From contig JABWAT010000016.1 of the NCBI GenBank assembly GCA_013360915.1, positions 1 through 64,000 on the forward strand: DNA of 64,000 nucleotides, in the 5' to 3' direction. Below the pieces are notes generated by a model. It was not told the origin of the DNA. It saw only the letters and a list, made by a program, of their open reading frames with translations, and made no database searches. This document shows positions 1 through 8,817 of this stretch, piece after piece (position 1 is the stretch's first letter; each line of letters begins with the position of its first letter). This DNA is from Bacteroidota bacterium (GTDB lineage Bacteria > Bacteroidota > JABWAT01). Made by a program: the position numbers and the translations under genes.

Positions 1-597
1 ATCTATCGCAATGAATTAGATCAATCCAATGGAGATGCAAATTGGATACAGATCTGGCTTGAAGGAACCACCAGTGCCCGGACACCCATCGGCGCCCAGA
101 TTATTCTGGTAAATACTGATACTACCGGCGGATTCTGGTGGCGACAAGCAAGGGAATACAGAAATGATCCTTTTAAGGGCTATATGGAACATTTTGGATT
201 GCGTCACCGAACGGTCGTTGATTCGATTATCGTTCTATGGCCTTCAGGTATGCGGGATACCCTGCTGAACGTTCCTGCCAATCAGCGATTGGTCATCCGG
301 GAAGGCGATACCTACACAGGAATCAACGATTATTCCAGGCCAGAAACCTATACACTGGGGCAGAATTATCCCAATCCATTCAACCCGCAAACCACCATTG
401 CCTATTCCATCGGTCAACCAGGTATCTATGAGCTGTCTGTCTATAACCTGATGGGGCAGAGGATCAGGATTCTTGAGAATCGGTATCATCCGGCTGGACG
501 GTATTCGGTAACTTTTCACGCAGAAGGTCTGGCCAGTGGTATGTATTTCTACCGGCTTTCATCTGAAACAGCTTCACAAACCAGACTGGTGAAGTGA
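1..597 (+). CDS. C-terminal part of a secreted ASPIC/UnbV-type protein with T9SS sorting domain
   Basis: The reading frame is open from the first base, so the start lies outside the window; 198 residues are visible. Residues about 15-35 (NWIQIWLEG, then IGAQI) and 62-100 (HFGL, WPSGMRD, VPANQRLVIREG) match the ASPIC/UnbV domain that follows FG-GAP repeats in CRTAC1-like surface proteins. The last 80 residues form a type A T9SS sorting domain (GQNYPNPFNP, then VYNLMGQ, then ASGMYFYRL, ending LVK). It is therefore probably exported across the outer membrane and released or anchored there. The substrate or ligand cannot be told from the visible part. It converges on the adenosine deaminase gene, with only 15 bp between the stop codons. 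Confidence 0.85.
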   Translation: MYRNELDQSNGDANWIQIWLEGTTSARTPIGAQIILVNTDTTGGFWWRQAREYRNDPFKGYMEHFGLRHRTVVDSIIVLWPSGMRDTLLNVPANQRLVIREGDTYTGINDYSRPETYTLGQNYPNPFNPQTTIAYSIGQPGIYELSVYNLMGQRIRILENRYHPAGRYSVTFHAEGLASGMYFYRLSSETASQTRLVK

Positions 598-612
598 GGG
601 TGTTCTGGATTA

Positions 613-1620
613 TCAGCTCATTCCTTCCTTCACCAACCCGAGCCACGTCTGCTTTTCGGTTTCCGGAAGGAACGAGTACCGCCACCCATTCAGCATCAGG
701 ATTTTCAGGTCGGATTCCGAACCTCCCGTCTGAAGAAACAACCGGGCTTCATCGGCGAGTGTTGTCCCGAAAAAGGCCGGATCATCGGTGTTTAATGTCA
801 GCGGCACACCTGCGGCCAATAACCGGTGAACCGGATGCGGCTCGCCAGCGGGCCATGCACCGGTCTGATGGTTGCTGGTGATGCAGATTTCGAGCGGAAT
901 GTTCCGGGCAGAAAGCAGAGACAGCACCCCGGGATCCTGAATAGAATGGATGCCATGACCGATCCGTTCGGCACCCAGCAGGCGGATGGCTTTTTCCACC
1001 CGATCGGCGCCGGCTGTTTCACCGGCATGGGCCACCACCCGGCATCCGGCTGACCGGGCCCGCTGAAAAGCCGCCGCAAATCCTTCTTCCGGAAAGCCTG
1101 CTTCTGATCCCCCGAGTCCGATTCCGATCAGGTCTTCCCCCATCAACGGAAGCAACCGATCCACACGGGTAACCGCCGACTCCCCACCATGATTGCGCAC
1201 GATATCTGCCAGCAGCCGGATGGTTGTTTTTCCTTCACGGTTAACGGTCCGGGCCCCATCGAGGATGGCTTCCGTCACTGTTTCGGCCGAAAAACGACCA
1301 TCTGTATAATCGAACGGAGAAAAAAAGGCTTCTGTGTACCGGATTCCCTGGGCGGCCTGCTGGTCAGCCACCCGGACCACCAGTTCCGAAAAATCCTGCG
1401 GTTGCCGGAACTGCCCGATCACCCGCATCCATTGGCGGATAAAGGCGGTAAAATTCTCGTAGGTGAAACCGGCCAGCAGACTGTTCACATCGGCTCCATT
1501 CCGCTCAGCGAGTTGAATCAGGAAATCATGCGGAATGGCACCTTCCAGATGCAGATGCAGTTCAGCCTTGGGAATCCGGCCGAACCAGCCGGGTAAAGGG
1601 GGGTGCTTCAATGGGTCCAT
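613..1620 (-). CDS. add: Adenosine deaminase family protein
   Basis: A metal-dependent amidohydrolase that should deaminate adenosine (or a related 6-aminopurine nucleoside) to inosine in the cytoplasm. From the ATG at 1620 it has 335 residues. The metal-binding HLHLEG lies at 22-27, HAGE at 198-201, RIGHG at 219-223 and LNTDDP at 276-281, all as in the adenosine deaminase family. A TTG 15 bases upstream would add five residues; ATG is preferred because it gives the usual short N-terminus before HLHLEG. Adenine deaminases and aminodeoxyfutalosine deaminases share these motifs, so substrate is not certain. It is divergent from the response regulator gene at 1716. Confidence 0.85.
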   Translation of the reverse strand: MDPLKHPPLPGWFGRIPKAELHLHLEGAIPHDFLIQLAERNGADVNSLLAGFTYENFTAFIRQWMRVIGQFRQPQDFSELVVRVADQQAAQGIRYTEAFFSPFDYTDGRFSAETVTEAILDGARTVNREGKTTIRLLADIVRNHGGESAVTRVDRLLPLMGEDLIGIGLGGSEAGFPEEGFAAAFQRARSAGCRVVAHAGETAGADRVEKAIRLLGAERIGHGIHSIQDPGVLSLLSARNIPLEICITSNHQTGAWPAGEPHPVHRLLAAGVPLTLNTDDPAFFGTTLADEARLFLQTGGSESDLKILMLNGWRYSFLPETEKQTWLGLVKEGMS

Positions 1621-1715
1621 CCGGCAAAAATACAACGCCCCGGCCGGTCAGAACGGCCCTTGTCTGCAAATTGGAAAGTTATCGTGTATTTTTGGGTGCA
1701 ATTTTGGGAGGATGA

Positions 1716-2396
1716 ATGAAAATTCTGGTTGTTGAAGATGAAGTATCCGTCCGGGAATTTATCGAACGCGGACTGATCGAGGAAGGTTTTGATGTCACCG
1801 TGGTGGGCGACGGACCGGGAGGAGAATCGCTGGGCCGCGATCCGAATTTTGATTGCATCGTTCTCGACTGGCGGTTACCGGGCATTACCGGTCTCGAGGT
1901 TTGTAAATCGCTCAGAAATGAGGGCATCACCACCCCCATCATCATGCTGACGGCCATGAACTCGGTGGAAAACCGGGTTGAAGGTCTCGATTCGGGCGCC
2001 GATGACTATCTCACCAAACCATTTGCCTTCGAAGAACTCATTGCCCGAATCCGGGCACTCACCCGCCGCTCATCGCCGGGTGCCACCACTGAACTGCTTC
2101 AATTTGCCGATCTTTCCATGGATCTGAAACGCAAAGCCGTCACCCGGAACGAGAAAGTGCTTCATCTGACGGCGAAGGAATTCATGCTGCTCGAGTATTT
2201 CATGCGGAATCCCGAGCGGGTGCTTTCCCGGGCCGATATTGCACAGGCCGTCTGGAATATCAATTTCGATACCAACACCAACTTTATTGATGTGTACGTG
2301 ACGTATCTGCGCCAGAAACTGCAACTGACACCCGACCTTCCGCAACTGATTCATACGGTACGCGGCATGGGTTACGTTCTCAGGACCGAGGAGTAA
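1716..2396 (+). CDS. OmpR/PhoB-type response regulator
   Basis: A two-component response regulator of 226 residues. The receiver domain (about 1-115) has the acidic pair E7/D8, phosphoacceptor D51 in IVLDW, T79 in MLTA and K101 in LTKPF. The C-terminal third (about 125-224) is an OmpR-type winged helix ending in DVYVTYLRQKL and VRGMGYVLR. The ATG is preceded by GGGAGG with good spacing. The histidine kinase starts 13 bases after its stop, so the two form a pair. The signal and target genes are not evident; the order and family resemble CusR/CusS- or ArlR/ArlS-like pairs. Confidence 0.95.
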   Translation: MKILVVEDEVSVREFIERGLIEEGFDVTVVGDGPGGESLGRDPNFDCIVLDWRLPGITGLEVCKSLRNEGITTPIIMLTAMNSVENRVEGLDSGADDYLTKPFAFEELIARIRALTRRSSPGATTELLQFADLSMDLKRKAVTRNEKVLHLTAKEFMLLEYFMRNPERVLSRADIAQAVWNINFDTNTNFIDVYVTYLRQKLQLTPDLPQLIHTVRGMGYVLRTEE

Positions 2397-2409
2397 TCCC
2401 CTGTCTGGC

Positions 2410-3822
2410 ATGAGTCTGCGGCTGAAGCTCACGCTTCTGTATACCACCTTGCTGGCCATTCTGGTGGTTGGCTTTGCAGTGGTTCACTATTACGTGGTGC
2501 GCTGGGCCATCACCGACGAGATGAATACGCAACTATCCGTCAAGGCCGGTGAATTCGCCCAAACCCTCAACTGGACACAGTCGCAGCCATCCATTACCAA
2601 CGACTTTCTCTGGAATCAGCTCGAGTATAACACGGTTTCTGACTTTTCCCTGATGGTTCAGGTCATCGACTTCAAAGGGGCGGTTCTTATGCGGTCGGGT
2701 AATCTGGTTCAGACCGGGCAATCGCTCCCGGTCGAGACCGACGGCGCCTCCACCTTCAGACAGCACATTGACATCATCACCTACGATGGTCAGCCATTTT
2801 ACCTGCTGTACCTCCCCTATCAGTCAGAAGGTGCGTTCCGCGGTTGGATTCAGATCGGTGCCTTTGAAAAACGCATTACCAGTTTCTTAAGCTGGCTTAA
2901 AAACTGGATGATTTACAGCGTGCCCTTTGGCCTGCTCATGTCGGTGCTGATCGGATTTTACCTTACCCGTCAGGCGCTGAGACCCATCGACCAGATTTTA
3001 AAAGTGGCCGAACAGATTCAGACCCCTCAGGCCGGACTCCGTTTTCCTGTTCTTGAAAAGGAAGCGGTGGAAATACGCATGATATCGGAAACGCTGAACA
3101 ACCTGCTGGACCGTCTGTCGGATAGTTTCAGGAAAATCAGCGATTTCACGGCCGATGCTTCCCATGAACTGCTGACCCCGTTAACCGCCATGATCGGAAA
3201 CACCGATGTGATCTTACGCCGGCAGCGGACGGTGGCCGAGTATGAGGAAACCCTTCGGAAACTGCGCAGTGAAAGCCAGCGGCTGATGGATACCGTGAAG
3301 AGCCTGCTGTTCCTGGCGCGTTCCGAGCCGCCGTATGGGAATCTGCAGCGAAAGCTGGTCGATCTGGGTCCGATCATTCAGGAAGAAATTGACAATCTGG
3401 CCCCGCAGATTTACTCGAGCAATCTCACGGTTTCTTACCAGACATCGCCCATTGAAGCATTTGTGAACGATCACCTTTTCAGACAATTGATTCAGAATCT
3501 GATCAGCAATGCAGTGAAATATTCGAATCCGGGCGGAACCATCCAGGTCTTCACCGAAGCCGATCAGAACTGGTCGGTCATCCGCATTATCGATCAGGGA
3601 ATCGGGATTCCGAAAGAAGCCATCAACCGGGTATTCGACAGGTTTTACCGGGTGGATAACAGCCGGCAACGGGCCACGGGCGGATCGGGTCTGGGTCTTT
3701 CGATTGTGAAACGGATTGTGGATCTGCACAACGGCACCATCCGGATCAACTCGGAGGAGCAGGTTGGGACCGAGGTCATTATCCGGTTACCGGTGCGACC
3801 CACCGAGCCTCAGCCCCGGTGA
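2410..3822 (+). CDS. Sensor histidine kinase, partner of the preceding regulator
   Basis: A membrane histidine kinase of 470 residues. It has transmembrane helices at about 9-31 and 165-187 flanking a periplasmic sensor of about 130 residues, then a HAMP linker. The HisKA domain carries the phosphorylated H252 in DASHELLTPLTAM. The HATPase domain has the N box (NLISNAVKYSN), G1 (DQGIGIP) and G2 (GSGLGLS). It should autophosphorylate and pass the phosphate to D51 of the regulator encoded just upstream. The last 13 bases overlap the end of the convergent anti-sigma gene. Confidence 0.95.
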   Translation: MSLRLKLTLLYTTLLAILVVGFAVVHYYVVRWAITDEMNTQLSVKAGEFAQTLNWTQSQPSITNDFLWNQLEYNTVSDFSLMVQVIDFKGAVLMRSGNLVQTGQSLPVETDGASTFRQHIDIITYDGQPFYLLYLPYQSEGAFRGWIQIGAFEKRITSFLSWLKNWMIYSVPFGLLMSVLIGFYLTRQALRPIDQILKVAEQIQTPQAGLRFPVLEKEAVEIRMISETLNNLLDRLSDSFRKISDFTADASHELLTPLTAMIGNTDVILRRQRTVAEYEETLRKLRSESQRLMDTVKSLLFLARSEPPYGNLQRKLVDLGPIIQEEIDNLAPQIYSSNLTVSYQTSPIEAFVNDHLFRQLIQNLISNAVKYSNPGGTIQVFTEADQNWSVIRIIDQGIGIPKEAINRVFDRFYRVDNSRQRATGGSGLGLSIVKRIVDLHNGTIRINSEEQVGTEVIIRLPVRPTEPQPR

Positions 3823-4055
3823 GCGAGCAAGGTCGAGAGCAGTTGGTTCTGAACCTCGAGCGGTAAACTCACCTTCGACTCATGAAACACCTTCACGGTT
3901 TTCTTCAGGCTTTGCAGATACGCTTTGCAGTCCGGACAGTCTTCGACATGCTTCATCAGTTCGCGGCAATGCGGCGAGGTCATGTCTTCACCCATGCGCT
4001 CACACATTTCGTCAATAATCCGCCGGCAGTCGTCCTGAATGTGTTCATGAGTCAT
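3810..4055 (-). CDS. Zinc-finger anti-sigma factor (short)
   Basis: An 81-residue soluble protein with the ZAS-type zinc-binding pattern H36-x3-C40-x2-C43 (KHVEDCPDCKAY), plus C30 upstream. This is the mark of anti-sigma factors that hold ECF sigma factors inactive. There is no transmembrane helix, so it is a cytoplasmic, possibly redox-responsive type rather than a membrane sensor. Its start overlaps the end of the ECF sigma gene by 11 bases, which implies translational coupling and a sigma/anti-sigma pair. Its end overlaps the histidine kinase gene tail to tail. Confidence 0.85.
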   Translation of the reverse strand: MTHEHIQDDCRRIIDEMCERMGEDMTSPHCRELMKHVEDCPDCKAYLQSLKKTVKVFHESKVSLPLEVQNQLLSTLLAHRG

Positions 4056-4641
4056 AACGCACGGCTCCTTCTGTCATATAAGCGGCCAGTTTTTCACGCA
4101 GAAAAGACCGGGCCCGTTTTAATCTTCCCTTCACCGACCATTCCGAATCACCGGTAACCGCCACTACTTCCTCGAGCGACAGGTTCTCCTGATCACGCAG
4201 GATAAACACCAGTCTTGTTTTCTCGGGCAATTCCTGCAGGTACCGGTTCAGCACGTCGCGGAATTCCTGGCTGAGCATGGCATCTTCCGGGTTAAACTGA
4301 TCCAAAGCATGCCGGTTGGTAATGGTCACTTCCTGAAACTCTTCATCATTGAAATCCTGATGCCCGTTCTTCGACTGATTCCGTCTGATTTTTTCCAGAG
4401 CGGTGTTGGTGGCTATCCGGTACAGCCAGGTGGTGATCTGGGAATCGCCCCGGAATCCGGCCAGATTGTTCATCATTCTGATGTAGGTTTCCTGTAAAGC
4501 GTCTTCGGCATCTTCCCGGTTTTTCACCAGTTGATAAATGATGTTATACAGCGGCCCCGACGTTTTTCTGACGATCAGGGTAATGGTTTCCGGATCGCGC
4601 CGGATGGCCTTTTCCAGTTGTTCACTGGTGAGGGTCAGCAT
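4045..4641 (-). CDS. ECF-type RNA polymerase sigma factor
   Basis: A 198-residue sigma-70 family protein. Region 2 (about 25-95) contains the core-binding DAEDALQETYIRMM and the -10-binding TWLYRIATNTALEKIRR. Region 4 (about 130-185) contains LPEKTRLVFILRD and the helix-turn-helix around LSLEEVVAVTGDSEWSVKGRLKRAR. It should direct transcription of a small stress or envelope regulon. It is co-transcribed with the overlapping zinc-finger anti-sigma gene. The regulon cannot be inferred from the neighbours. Confidence 0.92.
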   Translation of the reverse strand: MLTLTSEQLEKAIRRDPETITLIVRKTSGPLYNIIYQLVKNREDAEDALQETYIRMMNNLAGFRGDSQITTWLYRIATNTALEKIRRNQSKNGHQDFNDEEFQEVTITNRHALDQFNPEDAMLSQEFRDVLNRYLQELPEKTRLVFILRDQENLSLEEVVAVTGDSEWSVKGRLKRARSFLREKLAAYMTEGAVRYDS

Positions 4642-4682
4642 GCCGTTGTCCTTTGTTTTGAGTGTTTGGTCGGCGGCAGGTG

Positions 4683-5675
4683 TCAGACCACCGCGATTTT
4701 TTTCAGATTGGTCTGAATTTCCCTGATAATCATCTGGGCGACTTCAAGCGCCCGGTAGCCATCTTCGCCGGTGACAGGCGGTTCGGTACCTGTGGCGGCT
4801 GCCTTCAGAAACCGGTCCAGTTCCCAGGAAAGGGCGTTCACATCGGGCTTTTCGGGTTGCTCATAGACGATGTTCCGCTTGACCGGACCCACATCGATCT
4901 GCCCGAGCATCATGGCCAATCCGCCCGACGGTTCATCGGGAGAGGCCAGCCGGAAAACTTCACAGTTTCCTTCCGAGAAATCCACCGAGAGGTACGCATT
5001 TTCCTGAAAGATCCGCATTTTCCGCATGGGTCGCTGACTGATGCGGGAGGCTGTCACATTGGCCACGCAGCCGTTTTCGAACTGCAACCGGGCGTTGGCA
5101 ATGTCGATGCTTCCCGAAACGATCCCCACCCCATTGGCATCCACCCGGGTGACCGGCGACCGGACGAGGTGAAGGATGATGTCGATGTCGTGAATCATCA
5201 GATCGAGAACCACGGCTACATCGCTGCCGCGAAGTTTAAACTGGGCCAGCCGGTGCGATTCGATGAACATGGGTTTGATGTCGTACTTCTCCAGCGCCAG
5301 CACAGCCGGATTGAATCGTTCAATATGTCCGACCTGAAGGGTCACGCCAGCAGACCGGGCGGCGTCGATAACGGCACGTGCTTCGGTCAGCGTGGTGGTG
5401 ATGGGTTTTTCGATAAAGAGGTGCTTGCCAGCCGCGATGACCTTCATGGCCACGTCGTGATGGTGCGGGGTGGATGTCACCACACTGATGGCATCTGCTT
5501 CTCTGATCAGATCCTCCATGGAGGACCAGGCGCGGGTTTTAAACTCTCCGGCTACCGTCTGTGCCTGTTCCTGATTGACATCATACACCCCGATCAGCTC
5601 GGAAGATGGCAGTTGCGCATACATCTTCGTATGCAGTTTACCCAGATGACCGACCCCGATAACGGCGGTTTTCAT
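4683..5675 (-). CDS. Gfo/Idh/MocA family NAD(P)-dependent dehydrogenase
   Basis: A 330-residue oxidoreductase. The N-terminal Rossmann fold has VIGVGHLG at 5-12, and the family EKP motif lies at 89-91 (FIEKPIT). GHIERFNP at 116-123 and LMIHDIDI further on resemble UDP-GlcNAc 3-dehydrogenases (GnnA type), which make 3-amino lipid A precursors. The nearby LPS genes support a role in cell-surface sugar metabolism, but no GnnB-like aminotransferase is adjacent, so the substrate is inferred only. It is separated from the waaA gene by about 200 bp that contain a long inverted repeat. Confidence 0.85.
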   Translation of the reverse strand: MKTAVIGVGHLGKLHTKMYAQLPSSELIGVYDVNQEQAQTVAGEFKTRAWSSMEDLIREADAISVVTSTPHHHDVAMKVIAAGKHLFIEKPITTTLTEARAVIDAARSAGVTLQVGHIERFNPAVLALEKYDIKPMFIESHRLAQFKLRGSDVAVVLDLMIHDIDIILHLVRSPVTRVDANGVGIVSGSIDIANARLQFENGCVANVTASRISQRPMRKMRIFQENAYLSVDFSEGNCEVFRLASPDEPSGGLAMMLGQIDVGPVKRNIVYEQPEKPDVNALSWELDRFLKAAATGTEPPVTGEDGYRALEVAQMIIREIQTNLKKIAVV

Positions 5676-5735
5676 AAAGACTCCCTGTTCGGATGGTATC
5701 CGGCGAAGTTAAGGAAACGAGGGTCTAAATCCATT

Positions 5736-5872
5736 TAAACGCAAAGGCGCGGAATCAAATACTTACACCGCAGAGAGCGCAAAGAGAAATACAAGGAGAA
5801 AGCAAAGGTTTTTTTGTTTTTAATACAGGAACCTCTGCGGTCTTGGCGAATTCTTAGCTGTCCTTGCGTTTA
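5736..5872. repeat. Imperfect long inverted repeat between two genes
   Basis: The arm at 5736-5775 (starts TAAACGCAA, ends ACCGCAGAG) is matched by the reverse complement of 5833-5872 (starts TAAACGCAAGGAC, ends ACCGCAGAGG), with about 57 bp between them including a T-rich run at 5809-5821. The arms are about 40 bp with mismatches. It could be a mobile hairpin element of the kind scattered between genes in FCB genomes, or it could act as a terminator. Function is not shown by the sequence. Confidence 0.6.
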
Positions 5873-5882
5873 GATCCCCTTT

Positions 5883-7154
5883 TTATCGCATGTCCCTCAG
5901 CACATCCACAATGCGGGTGGTGCTGCCGCGGTAGTTCAGGATGAAATCGCGGGTGGCAGTGCCGGTGGTCTGGCGGAAGGCGGGATCTTCAAGCAGGCGG
6001 GTGAGCCAGACGGTGGCATCGGCGGGCGTGGAAATCACGGTCGTCAGGCCGTTGCGCTGCATGTCCATGGCTTCCGGACTTTTGCTGTATCTCGGTCCGT
6101 GCGAGACGGGAATTCCCCAGACGGCCGGTTCGAGGATGTTATGAATGTGAACACCGAATCCGCCTCCCACGTAAGCCGCATCACCAAGACCATACAGCTT
6201 CATCAGACGACCCATCACATCCACCCAGAGAACAGTGGCAGCGGGATCGGGTCCGGCTGACCATAGAGACAAGGTGGTTTCCGGCCAGACAGCGGTCACC
6301 TGTTTCTCCTCTCCCGGGTGGATTTCATGCGGAACCACCCACAACCGTAACCGTTCACGCAGAGAGGCTGGCAGGGCACGGATGGCCGACAGCCAGAGCG
6401 TGAGATCAGCCGGCCAGGCAGAACCGAGAATCAGCGTCAGCCGGGTGGGATCGCGAAGAAATTCCATGTCCGCGTCGGTGGACTCCGCACGGGCAAGCAC
6501 CTGATCGTATCGGGTGTCTCCGGCGGTGGTGACCGGTGCATCCTGTCCCAGAAACGCCCGGTACATGGCGGTGTGGTGATCACTCACGGTGAGGATCCGG
6601 GAATACCGTCCGAAGAGCGGTTTATAAAACCAGGAGGCGTACCACGTTCCATACGGATGTTCGGCCTTCAGACTCCCGTTCATGAGAATGAGCGGAATAC
6701 CGGCCGCCGCCGACCGGATGAGCAGATTCGGCCAGAATTCGTACCGGCTGATGAGTCCGGTGGCAGGTCTGAGTTCGCGGTAAAAGGCTTCAACATGCCA
6801 CAGGGTATCCACCGGCAGGTAACAGACCAGGTCGGCCTCGGGGTAAGACTTTCGTGGTTCATAGCCCGATGGACTCATAAATGTGACCACGATCAGACAG
6901 GGCATTTGCCGCCGTCTCACCTCGGAAATCACCGGTCGTGCCTGTTCAAACTCCCCCATCGAGGCGGCATGAATCCACAAAACCGGGGTCCCGGCTCCCT
7001 TTTCTTTCCGCAGACGGGCGATCCGTTCAGGTGTGGTCAGCCGTTCCTTCCAGGATGAGCGGAATTTCGGATCGGTCAGCGTCAGGATCAGCCGGATAAT
7101 CGGCCAGAGCGGCGTGATGAGCAGGTTGTAGATCAGAAAAATCAGGTGGATCAT
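5883..7154 (-). CDS. waaA: 3-deoxy-D-manno-octulosonic acid (Kdo) transferase
   Basis: A 423-residue glycosyltransferase of family 30. It moves Kdo from CMP-Kdo onto lipid A precursor at the cytoplasmic face of the inner membrane. An N-terminal hydrophobic anchor (about 4-26) is followed by the family motif HAASMGEFEQARP (about 62-74), which holds the presumed catalytic Glu. GLISRYEFWPNLL (about 133-145) and YVGGGFG (about 333-339) are also typical. Its ATG overlaps the TGA of the upstream heptosyltransferase gene by four bases (ATGA), so the two are translationally coupled. One or more Kdo additions cannot be distinguished. Confidence 0.93.
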   Translation of the reverse strand: MIHLIFLIYNLLITPLWPIIRLILTLTDPKFRSSWKERLTTPERIARLRKEKGAGTPVLWIHAASMGEFEQARPVISEVRRRQMPCLIVVTFMSPSGYEPRKSYPEADLVCYLPVDTLWHVEAFYRELRPATGLISRYEFWPNLLIRSAAAGIPLILMNGSLKAEHPYGTWYASWFYKPLFGRYSRILTVSDHHTAMYRAFLGQDAPVTTAGDTRYDQVLARAESTDADMEFLRDPTRLTLILGSAWPADLTLWLSAIRALPASLRERLRLWVVPHEIHPGEEKQVTAVWPETTLSLWSAGPDPAATVLWVDVMGRLMKLYGLGDAAYVGGGFGVHIHNILEPAVWGIPVSHGPRYSKSPEAMDMQRNGLTTVISTPADATVWLTRLLEDPAFRQTTGTATRDFILNYRGSTTRIVDVLRDMR

Positions 7155-8203
7155 GCTTGCTTCCCTGCGTTCAGATGCCCGAGCAGAAAGTCATAGATGG
7201 CGGGAAACGCGGTTTCGGGTTCCAGATTCATCATGCACCTGAAATGTCCCTTCGGACAGGCATGACGGCCGATGTGACTGCAGGGACGGCAGGAAACCGA
7301 CGGGTCTTCAATCACCAGTGCGGGTGAACGGAACGGACCAAATCCGAGCGAAAGCGTGGTTGAGCCGAAAAAGGCCACCACGGGAATCCGGCAGGCTGTG
7401 GCAGCATGCATCAGGAAGGAATCGTTGGAAAATCCGGCCTGACAGTGACTCATGAGCGCCAGCGATTCGGGGATGGAAAATCCGCCAACGGCATTCCAGA
7501 CCAATTGATTATCGGGAAAGGCTTTTTTGATGATAAACGCCTGATCCATCTCATCGGCGCCGCCCAGCAGGATGAACCGCGCAAAGGGCTGCAGTTCGAG
7601 CAGCATGGTCATGAGGCGGATGGTGTACTCGACCGGATAGCGTTTGGTGAAATGCCGGGCACCCGCTGCGATAAAAAACACCGGACCTCTGCCCGTTCCC
7701 TTCCAATCCGTAAAGACCCGTTCCATCCGGTCGCTCAGCAGACGGGGCCGGTCCACACGAAGTCCATCCCCCGAGTCGGTCACGCCCAACGGCGCCAGAG
7801 TCTTCAGGTACCGCACCGGGACCGGATCGATGTGCAGAGGCGTTCCCAACCGCACGTGGAGAAATCGTTTCACCAGATGTTTTCTGAAGGTGAGCCGCCG
7901 GGGGGCCACCGACCGGAATTCACGGCTTCGCAAACTCACCTGCCAGTCGACCACCACATCGAATCCGATGGCTTTCAGGGACTGCACCTGCTGGCGCCGG
8001 GCGGTTTCGTTTTCCTCGTAAATCCAGATGCGGTCAATGGCCGGATGGTGGCGGATCAGAGCTTCTGAAGGCTTGCGGGTGAGAAAGTGGATGGAGGCAT
8101 CGGGAAAGCGGGCTTTCAGCGAAGCAATGGCCGGCGTGGTGAGCAACACATCACCCAGCGATGATAACCGTATCAGCAGAATCTGTCTGGGGTCGGAACT
8201 CAT
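7151..8203 (-). CDS. Glycosyltransferase family 9 (heptosyltransferase type)
   Basis: A 350-residue GT9 protein. The N-terminus ILLIRLSSLGDVLLTTPAI is the standard start of ADP-heptose:LPS heptosyltransferases, and the C-terminal half has the GNDS-like SNDSFLMHAATA and VAFFGSTT. It should add heptose (or another sugar) to the inner LPS core, and its tight coupling to waaA supports this. A cysteine-rich tail (CRPCSHIGRHACPKGHFRC) is common in the family. The start has no clear Shine-Dalgarno sequence, which is usual in Bacteroidota relatives. Confidence 0.9.
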   Translation of the reverse strand: MSSDPRQILLIRLSSLGDVLLTTPAIASLKARFPDASIHFLTRKPSEALIRHHPAIDRIWIYEENETARRQQVQSLKAIGFDVVVDWQVSLRSREFRSVAPRRLTFRKHLVKRFLHVRLGTPLHIDPVPVRYLKTLAPLGVTDSGDGLRVDRPRLLSDRMERVFTDWKGTGRGPVFFIAAGARHFTKRYPVEYTIRLMTMLLELQPFARFILLGGADEMDQAFIIKKAFPDNQLVWNAVGGFSIPESLALMSHCQAGFSNDSFLMHAATACRIPVVAFFGSTTLSLGFGPFRSPALVIEDPSVSCRPCSHIGRHACPKGHFRCMMNLEPETAFPAIYDFLLGHLNAGKQA

Positions 8204-8227
8204 GGGGGGTCGGATGCGTCAGTTAAA

Positions 8228-8258
8228 TTGAAATACCGGCCGGATCGGCCTACCTTTG
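8228..8258 (+). promoter_or_regulatory. Bacteroidota-type promoter for the YajQ gene
   Basis: TTG at 8228-8230 is followed after exactly 20 bases by TACCTTTG at 8251-8258. This fits the -33 TTG / -7 TANNTTTG consensus of Bacteroidota sigma-A promoters. It lies 46 bp before the yajQ ATG. Confidence 0.65.
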
Positions 8259-8304
8259 CATAATATCAGGTTTTCTGCCCTTTTTTCAAACAAACAGGTT
8301 AAAC

Positions 8305-8802
8305 ATGGCCGCTTCCAACTCGTTCGACATCGTATCGGTTCTGGATTTTCAGGAAATGGATAATGCCGTCAATCAGACCATGAAAGAGGTCCAGACACGG
8401 TATGACCTGAAGGATTCGAAAACGGAAATCGATTTCAACAAGAAGGATAAAAAGCTGACGATCCATACGGCTGATGAGTTTAAACTGACCAGCGTGGTCG
8501 ATATTCTTCAGTCCCGCATGATCAAACGCGGCATTTCCATTAAGTCCATGGTTCCCGGAAAAGTGGAAACCGCCAGTCTTGGCACCGCCCGTCAGAGTTT
8601 CGGACTTATTTCCGGACTGGATAAGGAACAAGCCAAGGAAGTCACAAAAGTGATCAAGGATTCCGGCGTGAAAGTTCAGGCTCAGATCATGGATGATCTG
8701 GTTCGTGTCACCGGAAAAAACAAAGACGACCTGCAGGCCGTCATTAAGCTCCTGAAGGAAAAGGACCTTGCCTTTCCTCTTCAGTTTACCAATTACCGTT
8801 AA
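8305..8802 (+). CDS. yajQ: YajQ family nucleotide/c-di-GMP-binding protein
   Basis: A 165-residue protein that matches the YajQ family over its full length: [19 protein letters not shown] at the N-terminus, [14 protein letters not shown], and the C-terminal [14 protein letters not shown]. Members have two ferredoxin-like folds; in Xanthomonas one binds cyclic di-GMP and modulates a transcription factor. The role here is not indicated. The amidase gene follows after 15 bp, so the two may share a transcript. Confidence 0.92.
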   Translation: MAASNSFDIVSVLDFQEMDNAVNQTMKEVQTRYDLKDSKTEIDFNKKDKKLTIHTADEFKLTSVVDILQSRMIKRGISIKSMVPGKVETASLGTARQSFGLISGLDKEQAKEVTKVIKDSGVKVQAQIMDDLVRVTGKNKDDLQAVIKLLKEKDLAFPLQFTNYR

Positions 8803-8817
8803 CTAACCGAAAGACCA

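Noticed and set aside
1660-1694. Promoter for the response regulator (TATTTTTG at 1687)
   Set aside because: The -7-like element is good, but TTG elements lie 13 or 24 bases upstream instead of about 20, so the pair is not convincing.
4662-5738. Long plus-strand open frame of 358 codons over the Gfo/Idh gene
   Set aside because: The opposite strand has clear dehydrogenase motifs; the plus frame has no family features and a composition typical of antisense shadows.
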